From Streptomyces sp. MJM8645 (GTDB taxonomy: Bacteria; Actinomycetota; Actinomycetes; Streptomycetales; Streptomycetaceae): a stretch of DNA of 64,000 bases. The position numbers were made by a program, and so were the translations under genes. The notes beneath the pieces are model-generated. The model did not search any database and was not told where the DNA came from. It worked only from the letters and a program-made list of their open reading frames with translations. The DNA lies in assembly GCF_001625365.1 (NCBI RefSeq), contig NZ_LJJF01000002.1, positions 1,399,501-1,463,500 of the forward strand, written 5' to 3'. Position 1 is the first letter of the stretch. Each line of letters begins with the position of its first letter. Below are positions 50,113-59,473 of the stretch, piece by piece.

Positions 50113-51075
50113 ATGGGCACCCCTGTGAGTCCCGACGCGACCTCCGAAGACGTACTCGCCACCGCACCCGCGCGAGCCACCGATCCGCCGCCCACCGGGC
50201 ACGACGGGCACTACCTGGGCCGGCGCCGTCTCTACCTGCGGCGCTTCCTGCGCAACCGGATCGCCGTCGCCGGCGTGGTGATCTTCCTGCTGCTCGTGCT
50301 GTTCAGCGCGCTCGGCGACCTGTTCACCCCGTACGGCTACGCGGACGCCGACTTCTCGGCACTGACCCAGGCCCCCGGCGCCGAGCACTGGTTCGGCACC
50401 AACCAGGGCGGCAACGACGTCTACGCCGCCGCCGTGCACGGCCTCCAGCGCTCGCTGGTGATCGCGGTGAGCGTGTCCGTGCTGACCGTCGCCATCGCCG
50501 CGGTCGTGGGCGCGGGCGCGGCCTACTTCGGGGGCCGGGTGGAGAAGGCCACCCTCGCCGTCGTCCACTTCCTGCTGATCGTGCCCTCCTTCCTCATCCT
50601 CGCCCTGGTCTCGCACCGGCTGGCGGGCGACTGGCGGGTCCTCATCCTCGTGCTGACGGTGTTCGGCTGGATGTCCACCGCGCGCGTGGTCTGGTCGGTG
50701 TCGACGTCCCTGCGCGAGCGCGACTACGTGCGCGCCGCGGAGTTCATGGGCGTGCGCCCCCTGCGCATCGTGGTGCGCCACATCATCCCGAACCTGGGCT
50801 CCCTGCTCATCGTCAACCTCACCCTGGGCGTGGTCTCCACCGTGCTCAGCGAGACCGCGCTGTCCTTCCTGGGCTTCGGCGTGCAGACCCCGGACGTGTC
50901 GCTGGGCACGATGCTCGCCGACGGCGCGGGCACCATCACCAGCGCCCCCTGGCTCTTCGCCTTCCCCGCCGGGCTGACCGTCCTGCTCACCGTCTCGATG
51001 ACCTTCGTCGGCGACGGCCTGCGCGACGCCCTCGACCCCACGTCCACCACCGCCGCGGCAGGAGGCCGACGATGA
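50113..51075 (+). CDS. ABC importer permease (DppC/OppC type)
   Basis: Second membrane subunit (320 aa). The N-terminal part has the usual cytoplasmic segment and first helix (NRIAVAGVVIFLLLVLFSAL). The EAA-type loop reads YVRAAEFMGVRPLRIVVRHI, then LSETALSFLGFGVQTPDVSLG, a hallmark of OppC-like permeases. It overlaps the ATPase gene by four bases (ATGA). Confidence 0.92.
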   Translation: MGTPVSPDATSEDVLATAPARATDPPPTGHDGHYLGRRRLYLRRFLRNRIAVAGVVIFLLLVLFSALGDLFTPYGYADADFSALTQAPGAEHWFGTNQGGNDVYAAAVHGLQRSLVIAVSVSVLTVAIAAVVGAGAAYFGGRVEKATLAVVHFLLIVPSFLILALVSHRLAGDWRVLILVLTVFGWMSTARVVWSVSTSLRERDYVRAAEFMGVRPLRIVVRHIIPNLGSLLIVNLTLGVVSTVLSETALSFLGFGVQTPDVSLGTMLADGAGTITSAPWLFAFPAGLTVLLTVSMTFVGDGLRDALDPTSTTAAAGGRR

Positions 51076-53222
51076 CCCTCGCACCCGACCGCCGCACCGG
51101 GCCCGTGGCCGGCTCCCCGGCCGGGCCCACCGAGCCCGCACCCGTCCTGTCCGTACGCGACCTGAGCGTCTCCTTCCCCTCCGAGGCCGGACCGGTGGAG
51201 GCCGTGCGCGGCATCGGCTTCGATCTGCTGCCCGGGCGCACCCTGGGCATCGTCGGCGAGTCCGGCTCGGGCAAGTCCGCCACCGCCCTCGCCGTCATGG
51301 GCCTGCTGCCGCCCACCGCGCGCCTCGGCGGCCGGATCCTGCTGGGCGGCCGCGACCTGGCGGCGATGGACGACAAGGGCCTCTCCCGGGTGCGCGGCAA
51401 GGACATCGGCATGGTCTTCCAGGACCCGATGTCCGCGCTCACGCCCATCTTCAGCGTCGGCCGGCTGCTCTCCCAGGCCCTGCGCGTGCACCGGGAACTG
51501 TCGAAGAAGGACGCGTGGGAGCAGGCGGTGGAACTGCTCGACCTGGTCGGCATCCCCGACCCGCGCGAACGCGCCAAGTCGTTCCCGCACGAGTTCTCCG
51601 GCGGCATGCGCCAACGTGTCGTCATCGCCCTGGCCATCGCCAACAAGCCCTCGGTCCTCGTCGCCGACGAGCCCACCACGGCGCTCGACGTCACCGTCCA
51701 GGCGCAGATCCTCGACGTGCTGCGCCTGGCCCAGCGCGAGACCGGCGCCGGCCTCGTCCTGATCACCCACGACCTGGGCGTGGTGGCGGGCCACGCCGAC
51801 GACGTCGCCGTCATGTACGCCGGACGGATCGTCGAGCACGCGAGCGTCGACGAGCTCTTCCGCCGTCCCACGATGCCCTACACCGCCCGGCTGCTGGCCA
51901 GCATCCCCACCGTGGACAGCGGCGTCGAACGGCCCCTGATCCCGGTCGGCGGCGAGCCGCCCTCCCTGGTCGGCCTGCCCGGCGGCTGCCCCTTCGCGCC
52001 CCGCTGCGCGGTGGCCCTGGACGTGTGCCGGACCACCGAACCGGCCCTGACCGAACCGGCCCTGACCGCACCGGCCTTGACCGCACCGGGCGGGCAGCAC
52101 GGACACGTCGGACACGTCGGACACGTCGCCTGCCACCGTGCGCAGGAGATCGCCGACGGAACCCTCGACCCGGCCGGGCGCGCCGCTGCCGTGCCGCCGG
52201 CCCGCGCCGGAGAGCGGACCGCGGGCGAGGTGGTCCTGCGCGTGGAGGACCTGGTCAAGACCTTCCCCGTCACCAAGGGGGCCCTCCTCAAGCGCCGGGT
52301 GGGAACCCTGCACGCGGTCAACCACGTCAGCTTCGAACTGCGCGCGGGCGAGACCCTGGGCCTGGTGGGGGAGTCCGGCAGCGGCAAGACCACCACGCTG
52401 CGCGAGGTGCTGCGGCTGCGCGCCCCCGAGGGCGGCCGCATCGAAGTGGCCGGCACCGACGTCGCCACGCTGCGGTCGGCGGCCCAGGTGCGCGAGCTGC
52501 GGCGCGACGTCCAGATCGTCCTCCAGGACCCGACGGACGCCCTGGACCCCCGCCTGACCGTCTTCGACCTGCTGGCCGAACCGCTCCAGGCCGCCGGTGC
52601 CGACCGGACGGCCATCCGGTCCCGGGTCACCCGTCTCCTGGACCTGGTGGGCCTGGACCGCACCATGGGCGACCGCTTCCCCGCCGCCCTGTCCGGCGGC
52701 CAGCGCCAGCGCGTCGGCATCGCCCGGGCCCTGGCCCGCGAGCCGAAGATCCTGGCCCTGGACGAGCCGCTGTCCGCGCTGGACGTCTCCGTGCAGGCCG
52801 AGATCATCAACCTGCTCGCCCGGCTGAAGCGCGAACTGGGCCTGGCGTACCTGCTGGTGGCCCACGACCTGGCCGTGGTGCGCTACGTCTCCGACCGCAT
52901 CGCGGTGATGTACCTCGGACACATCGTCGAGTCCGGTGCCACCGAGGAGATCTTCGCCCGGCCCCGGCACCCGTACACCCAGGCCCTGCTGTCGGCGATC
53001 CCGGTGCCCGACCCGGAGCGCGAGCGCCACCGCGAGCGCATCGTCCTCGCGGGCGAGCAGCCCAGTGCCACCCGGCTGCCGGAGGGCTGTGTGTTCGTCG
53101 ACCGCTGCCCGCTGTACCGGGAGGCCGACGAGAGCGTACGGACCCGCTGCCGCACCGAGCGGCCGGCGACCGTCGGCGCCCCGGACGGCTCCGACCACCA
53201 GTACGCCTGCCACGCGGTCTGA
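51072..53222 (+). CDS. Fused double ABC ATPase (OppD-OppF type)
   Basis: Both nucleotide-binding domains in one chain (716 aa). The first has Walker A GESGSGKSA (62-70), signature FSGGMRQR and Walker B LVADEPTTALD. The second repeats this with GESGSGKTT, LSGGQRQR and LALDEPLSALD. Each has the C-terminal Cys-rich oligopeptide-ATPase extension (CPFAPRCAVALDVC; CVFVDRCPLYREAD). The linker has two small tandem repeats, EPALTEPALTAPALTAP and GHVGHVGHV. A functional pair would otherwise be separate genes. Confidence 0.93.
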   Translation: MTLAPDRRTGPVAGSPAGPTEPAPVLSVRDLSVSFPSEAGPVEAVRGIGFDLLPGRTLGIVGESGSGKSATALAVMGLLPPTARLGGRILLGGRDLAAMDDKGLSRVRGKDIGMVFQDPMSALTPIFSVGRLLSQALRVHRELSKKDAWEQAVELLDLVGIPDPRERAKSFPHEFSGGMRQRVVIALAIANKPSVLVADEPTTALDVTVQAQILDVLRLAQRETGAGLVLITHDLGVVAGHADDVAVMYAGRIVEHASVDELFRRPTMPYTARLLASIPTVDSGVERPLIPVGGEPPSLVGLPGGCPFAPRCAVALDVCRTTEPALTEPALTAPALTAPGGQHGHVGHVGHVACHRAQEIADGTLDPAGRAAAVPPARAGERTAGEVVLRVEDLVKTFPVTKGALLKRRVGTLHAVNHVSFELRAGETLGLVGESGSGKTTTLREVLRLRAPEGGRIEVAGTDVATLRSAAQVRELRRDVQIVLQDPTDALDPRLTVFDLLAEPLQAAGADRTAIRSRVTRLLDLVGLDRTMGDRFPAALSGGQRQRVGIARALAREPKILALDEPLSALDVSVQAEIINLLARLKRELGLAYLLVAHDLAVVRYVSDRIAVMYLGHIVESGATEEIFARPRHPYTQALLSAIPVPDPERERHRERIVLAGEQPSATRLPEGCVFVDRCPLYREADESVRTRCRTERPATVGAPDGSDHQYACHAV

Positions 53223-53277
53223 CACCCGCCCTGCCCCGCCCCGCCCCCTTCTCACCGATTCCAACCAAGGACATCCC

Positions 53278-54984
53278 ATGCGCCGGAAGCTCGCCCTGCC
53301 CCTCGCGCTCGCCGCGGCCGTCGCGGTCGCCGCCACCGCGTGCTCCTCCTCGTCCCCCGCCGGCGGACCCTCCGGCGGATCCTCCGGGCCGAACGCCACG
53401 AACGCCACGAACGCCGCCAAGGCCGCGTCCTCGGTCACCGACTACAACCCCCAGCCGTACGAGAACATCAGGGACGGCGGCACCTACACCACCGCGGGCA
53501 CCTTCGACGAGCAGGGCAACCCCTTCAACGTCAACGGCACCCTGAACGCCTCGCGGATCTGGGCCTGGTACAATGCCCGCGCCATCACCTACTCGCCAAC
53601 CGGCGAGGTCCAGTACAACCCGGACTACTACAGCGACGTGAAGGTCTCCGTCGAGGGCGGCGACCAGAAGGTCGTCATCACCCTCAACCCCAAGGCCGTC
53701 TTCAACGACGGCACCCCCATCGACTGGCGGGCCATCGAGGCCACCTGGAAGGCCGACAACGGCTCGGACAAGGACTACGCGGCCTCCTCCACCGACGGCT
53801 ACGACCGCATCACCTCCGTCACCCGGGGCGCCGACGACAAGCAGGCGGTCATCGCCTTCAAGGGCGTCAACGCCTCCTGGTCCGCGCTGTTCACCACCTT
53901 CCTGCACCCCCAGGCCGCCACCGTCGACAACTTCAACAAGGCGTACGTCAAGACGGCCCACCCCGAATGGGGCACCGGACCGTACACCGTGGGCACCTGG
54001 GACGACCACTCCGGCAACATCACCTTCGTGCGCAACCCCAACTGGTGGGGCCGGCCGGGCAAGCTCGACAAGCGCGTCTACGTCAACCTGGAGAGCGCCG
54101 CCTCGATCAACGCCTTCAAGAACGGCGAACTCGACTACGCCCCCGTCGGGACCGCAGAGAACCTCAAGCAGGTGAAGACGGTCAAGGACGCCGAGATCCG
54201 CAGCGGCGGCAGCCCCTTCGAGTACGCGCTGTACCTCAACGCCAAGTCCCCGTTCCTCGGCGACGTCCAGGTCCGCAAGGCGGTGCAGGAGAGCATCGAC
54301 CGTCCGCAGATAACGAAGATCCGGTTCCAGGGCCTCGACTACACGGAGCCGCTGCCCGGCTCGGCGGTGCTCTACAGCTTCCAACAGGGCTACCAGGACA
54401 ACGTCGCCGCTGTCCTGAAGTACGACCCGCAGGAGGCGCGGAAGACCCTGGACGCGGCCGGCTGGAAGCCCGGAGCCGACGGCATCCGCGCCAAGGACGG
54501 CAAGCAACTCGAACTCGGCTACACCCTGCTCGGCGACGACCCCATCGAGAAGGCCACCGCCGGAGCGTTCACCGCGATGCTCAAGGCCGTCGGCGTGAAG
54601 GTGAACGTCAACAAGGTCTCCGAGAACGACTTCTCCAAGGTGCTCAGCGACCGCCGCTTCGACCTGTTCATCTCCGGCAACCGCTCGACGGACCCCTTCG
54701 GCGCGCGCTACCTGTGCGACTTCTACTGCTCGGACCGCGACTCCAACATCACCGGAACCGGCACTCCCGAGCTGGACAAGGAGATCCGCGCCACCGGCGA
54801 GATCGCCGACCTCGGCCAGCAGATCGCGGCCGTCAACAAGGTCGAGCAGAAGGCCCTCCAGCAGTACGCCTTCCTGCCGCTCTACAGCGGCCCCTCCACC
54901 TACGGCATCAGGAAGGGCCTCGCCAACGTCGGCGCCACCATCTTCTACAGCCCGCTGCCCGAGACCATCGGCTGGCAGAAGTAG
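53278..54984 (+). CDS. Solute-binding lipoprotein of the ABC importer (SBP family 5)
   Basis: Extracellular substrate-binding protein (568 aa). Lipobox VAATAC puts the lipidated Cys at 22, followed by a Ser/Gly/Asn-rich tether. The SBP_5 fold is seen in VFNDGTPIDWRAIEATWKAD and VRKAVQESIDRPQ. It is the last gene of the operon (permease, permease, ATPase, SBP), 55 bases downstream of the ATPase with AAGGA before the ATG. Substrate probably oligopeptides; not determinable from sequence. Confidence 0.92.
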   Translation: MRRKLALPLALAAAVAVAATACSSSSPAGGPSGGSSGPNATNATNAAKAASSVTDYNPQPYENIRDGGTYTTAGTFDEQGNPFNVNGTLNASRIWAWYNARAITYSPTGEVQYNPDYYSDVKVSVEGGDQKVVITLNPKAVFNDGTPIDWRAIEATWKADNGSDKDYAASSTDGYDRITSVTRGADDKQAVIAFKGVNASWSALFTTFLHPQAATVDNFNKAYVKTAHPEWGTGPYTVGTWDDHSGNITFVRNPNWWGRPGKLDKRVYVNLESAASINAFKNGELDYAPVGTAENLKQVKTVKDAEIRSGGSPFEYALYLNAKSPFLGDVQVRKAVQESIDRPQITKIRFQGLDYTEPLPGSAVLYSFQQGYQDNVAAVLKYDPQEARKTLDAAGWKPGADGIRAKDGKQLELGYTLLGDDPIEKATAGAFTAMLKAVGVKVNVNKVSENDFSKVLSDRRFDLFISGNRSTDPFGARYLCDFYCSDRDSNITGTGTPELDKEIRATGEIADLGQQIAAVNKVEQKALQQYAFLPLYSGPSTYGIRKGLANVGATIFYSPLPETIGWQK

Positions 54985-55168
54985 CACCACTGCCCCGGCG
55001 ATCTCGCGGGCCGAGCGGCTGCATGATCCTTGCTGTCGTGGGTATCGTTTGAGTCAGCAGTCGTGGATCCGAAGTACCGCAGCATCGGCAGTCGGAGGAC
55101 CAGGGCGATCACCTCAACCCCAGGGGTACGCACCAGCGCGTATCCCGTCCCCGACCAGGGAGCAGCAC

Positions 55169-55372
55169 ATGGCCACCGGCATCGTGAAGTGGTTCAACGC
55201 CGAGAAGGGCTTCGGTTTCATCGAGCAGGACGGCGGCGGCCCGGACGTCTTCGCCCACTACTCCAACATCGACTCGCAGGGCTTCCGTGAGCTCCAGGAG
55301 GGCCAGAAGGTGACCTTCGACGTCACCCAGGGCCAGAAGGGCCCCCAGGCCGAGCACATCCGCCCCGCCTGA
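55169..55372 (+). CDS. Cold-shock protein
   Basis: A 67-aa OB-fold nucleic-acid-binding protein. RNP1 reads KGFGFIEQDG and RNP2 VFAHYSNI. Single-stranded RNA/DNA chaperone, cytosolic. Usual length. The 5' leader from about 55090 is typical for streptomycete csp genes. A strong terminator follows. Confidence 0.95.
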   Translation: MATGIVKWFNAEKGFGFIEQDGGGPDVFAHYSNIDSQGFRELQEGQKVTFDVTQGQKGPQAEHIRPA

Positions 55373-55385
55373 CGTTCGCAGCGCG

Positions 55386-55414
55386 ACGCCCCGTACCGCT
55401 CTGGTACGGGGCGT
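55386..55414 (+). terminator. Hairpin terminator of the cold-shock gene
   Basis: A perfect 12-bp stem (ACGCCCCGTACC / GGTACGGGGCGT) around GCTCT, just after the stop codon. Confidence 0.85.
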
Positions 55415-55461
55415 TCGTCATGCTCAGACCTGGTCGTGCCGGTTCATGGGCTGTCGGCATG

Positions 55462-55509
55462 GACGTCGAGCGGGACGTCGACCGGGATGTCGAGCGGGAT
55501 GTCGAGCGG
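55462..55509. repeat. Dodecamer tandem repeat, four units
   Basis: GACGTCGAGCGG, GACGTCGACCGG, then GATGTCGAGCGG twice, between the csp terminator and the kinase gene's stop codon. Confidence 0.85.
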
Positions 55510-55523
55510 GACGGGACGGGCGG

Positions 55524-56924
55524 TCATCCTCGGGCGCGCCAGGCAGACAGGCGGCGGAACCAGCGGCGGCGCAGGCCGGTGCGGGGAGGCGGCGGAAGTT
55601 CGGCCTCCATGGGGGAGGCGAAGGTGCGCAGCAGGACCTCGGGGGCTGAGCCTGGTCCACCCGGCGGCTCCGCGGGCGGCGGCGGCAGCAATACGGGCAG
55701 GTAGGCAGAGGGGGGAATCGGTGGGGGGTTCGGTGGGGGGTCCGGCAACGCGGGCGGCTGCTCGGGTCGCGGTGCGGGCTGCGGTGCGGGCTGCGGGTAC
55801 CCGCGTGTGCCGAGGCGCACGGTCGTCGTGTCCCGAGGTGGCACGGGCAGGACCGCCCCGGTCGGCATGCCGAGTGGTCGGAGTCGTACGGTCGGCCCTC
55901 CTGGAGCGGGTCGCAGGAGTGTCTCGGCCGTGGCGAGATTCGGCGGCGGTTCCAGGGCCCGGTCCGGTGAGAGCTGGTATGGGCGGTCGAGGTCGAGGAC
56001 GAGCTGTGCGCGCCGCAGCGTGGCGCGGGAGATGGTGTCGGGTAGCCAGTCTCCGCGGGCGAGCTGCCGCTGTGCGGTGGTGATTCGGCGGTCGGAGAGC
56101 GATCTGAGCAGGCCCTCGGCTGTTGGCCGGTGGGCGGGGTCCTTGCTCAGGCAGGTACGGACCCAGCCGTCGAGGTCCGCGGGCAGCGAGGACAGCCGGG
56201 GCTCGCCGTGGAGCACGTTGTAGATCACGTTGACGAGGTTGTCCCCGTCGAAGGGCGACGATCCGGTCGCTGCGAAGGCCATCACGATTCCGAGGGCGAA
56301 GACGTCGGTCTCGGGCCGCACGGGCCGTCCCGTGACCTGTTCCGGGGCCAGGTAGCCCGGGGTTCCGATGATCACTCCGGTCGATGTCTGCCTGGTCGAG
56401 TCGGCCGTGATCGAGACCCCGAAGTCGATCAGTCGCGGGCCCTGCGCAGTGAGCAGGACGTTCGACGGTTTGAGATCCCGGTGCACCACGCCGGCCTCGT
56501 GCACGGAGTGCAGGGCCCTGAGGAGTCCGTACCACAGCGCGTACAGCGAGTCGGCCGGGAACGGGCCGAAGGCGTTGACGCTCTGCTGGAGGGAGAGCCC
56601 GGGGATGAAGGCCGTGGCCATCCAGACGCCGTTCTCGTCGGCCTCCGCGTCCAGGAGCGGCGCCGTGAAGTCTTCGGGGATCCGTGACACCACGGCGATC
56701 TCGCGCCGGAAGCGTTCTTGCGCCTCCGGCTCGCTCAGCAGTTCCGGGCGCAGGACTTTGACCGCCGCGGCCCGGCCCGTGGCCGAGCGCGCGAGGTACA
56801 CGATCCCCATGCCGCCCGCACCGAGGCGGCCCAGCAGCCGGTAGGCACCCAGCTCTCGGCGGTCCCTGGAGGAGAGCGGCGCCAGCCCGTCGGGCATGCC
56901 GGTCCGGTCGTCGGGTTCAGCCAT
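55524..56924 (-). CDS. Ser/Thr protein kinase (Hanks type) of the EACC1-caspase operon
   Basis: Cytosolic protein kinase (466 aa) with intact motifs: Gly-rich loop LGAGGMG (34-40), Lys56 in AAVKVL, HRDLKPSN with Asp150, DFG at 167-169 and GTPGYLAPEQ. No membrane segment is seen. The C-terminal third is a Pro-rich low-complexity tail ending in a basic RTGLRRRWFRRLSAWRARG. ATG at 56924 overlaps the end of the caspase gene by eight bases, so they are translated together. It may activate or restrain the caspase, or phosphorylate its targets (inference). The open frame extends upstream but the usual start lies here. Confidence 0.92.
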   Translation of the reverse strand: MAEPDDRTGMPDGLAPLSSRDRRELGAYRLLGRLGAGGMGIVYLARSATGRAAAVKVLRPELLSEPEAQERFRREIAVVSRIPEDFTAPLLDAEADENGVWMATAFIPGLSLQQSVNAFGPFPADSLYALWYGLLRALHSVHEAGVVHRDLKPSNVLLTAQGPRLIDFGVSITADSTRQTSTGVIIGTPGYLAPEQVTGRPVRPETDVFALGIVMAFAATGSSPFDGDNLVNVIYNVLHGEPRLSSLPADLDGWVRTCLSKDPAHRPTAEGLLRSLSDRRITTAQRQLARGDWLPDTISRATLRRAQLVLDLDRPYQLSPDRALEPPPNLATAETLLRPAPGGPTVRLRPLGMPTGAVLPVPPRDTTTVRLGTRGYPQPAPQPAPRPEQPPALPDPPPNPPPIPPSAYLPVLLPPPPAEPPGGPGSAPEVLLRTFASPMEAELPPPPRTGLRRRWFRRLSAWRARG

Positions 56925-58893
56925 CGCTCCACTTCCCGAAACCGCGTCGGTCGGTGCTCCGGTGTCCGCGACCGAAGAGGATCTCCGACCTGAGCCGCCG
57001 GTCCGCCCGGCGGCGCCAGCGGGCCAGCAGAGCCTCGTTCGCACGGACCTCGGGGTGGTCGGGGCCGAGCGTCCGGCGCAGGTCCGGCAGCACCTCGTGG
57101 AAGATGCGGAGCGCGGTGCGGACGTCTCCGTCCGCACCGGTCCAGTGGGCGAGCCGGGCGCGGTTCACCAGGGCCACCTCGTCCTGTTCTCCCAGGATCC
57201 AGTCCAGGTCGTCGAGCAGCTGCCGGAAGAGGGCGATCGCCGTGCGCGGGTCGCCGGCCTCGCCGGTCCAGTGTGCGTGCTGGCTGCGTGCGAGGAGCGT
57301 CTCGCGGGCGTCCCGCCCGGCGACCCGGCTCAGGTCCGGCACCACCGCCGCGAACAGCCCGCGGGCGCCCTTGGGCGAACCCGACAGGCCGGTCCACTGG
57401 CCGAGCCGGGCCCGGCCGATCAGTGTGTGCAGGTCGTCGGCGCCGAGCAGCCAGTAGAGGTCGGGGACGAGGGAGTCGAGCAGGCGGACGGCCTGCCGGG
57501 TCTGGCCGGTCCGTCCCGTCCACTGGGCTTGGTTGATCCGCCCGACCAGCGTGTCGCGATCCTCCGCTCCGAAGACCCGGTGCAGGTCCGTCACCAGGAG
57601 GTCGGTGAGCCGAGCGGCGGAGCCGGTGTCGCCGGAGACCCCTATCCAATGGGCCAGCCGGCCCCGGCCCAGTAGTGTCTCGCGGTCGTCCGGGCCGAGG
57701 GCGCGGACCAGATCGGTGACCACCTCGCCGGCGAGGCGCGCCGCCTCCACCGGCTGCCCGGCCTCCCCGGTCCAGTGGGCGAGCTGGGCACGGCCGACGA
57801 GCGTCACCCGGTTGTCGACGCCGAGCACCCGGGTCAACGCGCCCACCGCCGCCGTGGACAGGTCCAGCGCCTCGCGGACCTGGCCGGCGGCGCCCAGCCA
57901 CTGGGCGTACTCGATTCGCCCGGCCAGGGTGTCCGGATCGTCGGAGCCCAGGATCTGTGTCATCTCGTCGAGGACGTTGCCCAGCTCCGAGGCGGCGGAC
58001 CGCGCGTGGCCGCCCTGGCCGAGTCGCCGCCCGGCCTGCACGAGGGATTGGAAGCGCTGCCTTTCGGTGACCGGCCCTTGGCCTTCCGTGACCGGTCCGC
58101 GGCGGCTGTCGGCGGCTTCGCCCGGGCCCACCCGAGTGGGGCGTCTGGTCCGCGGGCGGCTGAGGATCAGATTGGCGGCGGTGTCGGTGCCGCACTGCTC
58201 CGGTTCCGGCCACCCCCGCGAGCGCAGCGCGAGTCTCAGGTGGGGAAAGAGCGCGCCCAGCGACACTCCCTCGGGACCGGCGTCGTCGACCCCGTTGCGC
58301 AGCGCGCGCAGCAACTCGCCGGTGAAGGCGGTGTGCCGTTTGCCCTCCTCGAAGCGGGAGGGCGAGTTGGGCGGCGACGAGACCAGCGTGTACGCGCCGG
58401 CGATCTCCAACTGTTCGGCCACCGGCGGGGTGCCCCCGGACAGCCCGCCCGCGACCGCGCGGCCGGAGAAGCAGCAGTCGAGGATGAGTACCCGCACGCG
58501 TGCCGGACTGGCCTGGAAGGCTTCCCGGATGACATCGAGCGGGCAGGCCGTCAGGGACGGCATGCTCTGGTCGGTCTCGGTGAGTGCGAGGTAGAGCTCC
58601 CCCTTCTTGGACCCGATCAGGCCGTGGCCGGAGTAGTAGACCAGGAGCACGTCCTCGGCGGCTGCCGCCGCGTTCAGCAGCGGCAGCCCGAGGTCCCTCG
58701 GCTGTCGCGGGTCCAGCACGGTGATGCTGCGCTCGGGTGCGAACGCGCCCGGTTGTCCTTCGATCAGGACATCCCGGAAGTCCAGCACGTTGTTCGTGAT
58801 CGACGGTACGTCCGCAGGCCCGCCCTGGTGCGAGTAGTGCGCGGTGCCGATCAGCACGGCCCACGAGCGAGAGGCGTCGGGAAGCCGGAACAC
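56917..58893 (-). CDS. Caspase-like protease with C-terminal TPR-type repeats, EACC1-associated
   Basis: Caspase-fold cysteine peptidase (658 aa). The N-terminal domain (1-230) carries the catalytic His90 in YYSGHG and Cys141 in LDCCFSG, matching metacaspase-type dyads. It also has AVLIGTAHY and HTAFTGELLRALR. From about 270 onward are seven helical repeats like DDxTLxGRxxLAHWTGxxGx, tetratricopeptide-like, of the sort used as sensor or docking parts. GTG at 58893 lies two bases after the EACC1 stop. The family name caspase, EACC1-associated type, fits. It is likely an executioner of a bacterial conflict/cell-death system. Confidence 0.9.
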   Translation of the reverse strand: MFRLPDASRSWAVLIGTAHYSHQGGPADVPSITNNVLDFRDVLIEGQPGAFAPERSITVLDPRQPRDLGLPLLNAAAAAEDVLLVYYSGHGLIGSKKGELYLALTETDQSMPSLTACPLDVIREAFQASPARVRVLILDCCFSGRAVAGGLSGGTPPVAEQLEIAGAYTLVSSPPNSPSRFEEGKRHTAFTGELLRALRNGVDDAGPEGVSLGALFPHLRLALRSRGWPEPEQCGTDTAANLILSRPRTRRPTRVGPGEAADSRRGPVTEGQGPVTERQRFQSLVQAGRRLGQGGHARSAASELGNVLDEMTQILGSDDPDTLAGRIEYAQWLGAAGQVREALDLSTAAVGALTRVLGVDNRVTLVGRAQLAHWTGEAGQPVEAARLAGEVVTDLVRALGPDDRETLLGRGRLAHWIGVSGDTGSAARLTDLLVTDLHRVFGAEDRDTLVGRINQAQWTGRTGQTRQAVRLLDSLVPDLYWLLGADDLHTLIGRARLGQWTGLSGSPKGARGLFAAVVPDLSRVAGRDARETLLARSQHAHWTGEAGDPRTAIALFRQLLDDLDWILGEQDEVALVNRARLAHWTGADGDVRTALRIFHEVLPDLRRTLGPDHPEVRANEALLARWRRRADRRLRSEILFGRGHRSTDRRGFGKWSDG

Positions 58894-58895
58894 GG

Positions 58896-59270
58896 TCAGT
58901 CCGAGACGTCGTCGGTCCGCCGGCCGGAGTGCAGGGCGGCCTTGAGCACCGATTCCACATCGGCACGCGCGACGTGCTCGGCCGTCACCTCGGTGCGGGT
59001 ACCGTCCGGATTCACGGTCTTGAGCTTGATGCTGCTGGTGCGGGGCTGGCTCAGGTACACCTTGAGCGAGGCGGCGAGAGTGGTGAGCGTGCCGCCCGCC
59101 CCCAACGCCACGACGAGGGTGTCGGACCAGGACCCGAGCTCGCCCGGACCGGGCGTCGCCGCCGCGACGCGAACCCGGCCGCGGAACGCCGGCTCGTCGG
59201 CCAGCCAGTCGCGCAGGTCGAGGACAGCATCGGGGCCTCCTGCTTCCACCGCAAACCAGGATTCCACCAC
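58896..59270 (-). CDS. EACC1 effector-associated protein
   Basis: Small protein (124 aa) of the effector-associated constant component 1 type. It begins VVESWFAVEAGGPDAVLDLR and contains LVVALGAGGTLTTLAASLKV and IKLKTVNPDGTRTEVTAEHV. The start is GTG 59270 (or 59267) behind AGGGGGA; a longer frame to 59312 is open. EACC1 proteins sit next to caspase or trypsin effectors in NTP-dependent conflict systems described by the Aravind group. Function: probably adapter or scaffold. Confidence 0.82.
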   Translation of the reverse strand: MVESWFAVEAGGPDAVLDLRDWLADEPAFRGRVRVAAATPGPGELGSWSDTLVVALGAGGTLTTLAASLKVYLSQPRTSSIKLKTVNPDGTRTEVTAEHVARADVESVLKAALHSGRRTDDVSD

Positions 59271-59473
59271 AGCGATTCCCCCTAGGATCGAACCGGCGCG
59301 AGTGCTCCGCATCCTTATAGGACGGCAGCAGGGCGCGCCCTGTTCCCCTTGCGACCAAAACGTTATGACTGACCGTCAGAAGATCGCCATGGGATCGGCG
59401 CAGCAGGCGACGGCGGCGGGCATCGAGCTTGGGCAACAGGCGGGCGGGAAGACCTCCCAGCCCGCGTACGACA
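59271..59473. promoter_or_regulatory. Upstream region of the EACC1 operon
   Basis: Contains the AGGGGGA ribosome site of EACC1 and, by position, the operon promoter. No gene. Confidence 0.35.

Noticed and set aside
50724..53438. 904-residue minus-strand frame opposite the ABC ATPase
   Set aside because: Antisense of the double ATPase; Gly/Val/Arg-rich with no motif.
55436..56083. Plus-strand frame through the dodecamer repeats and kinase 3' end
   Set aside because: Antisense to the kinase; repeat translation (DVERDVDRDVERD) only.
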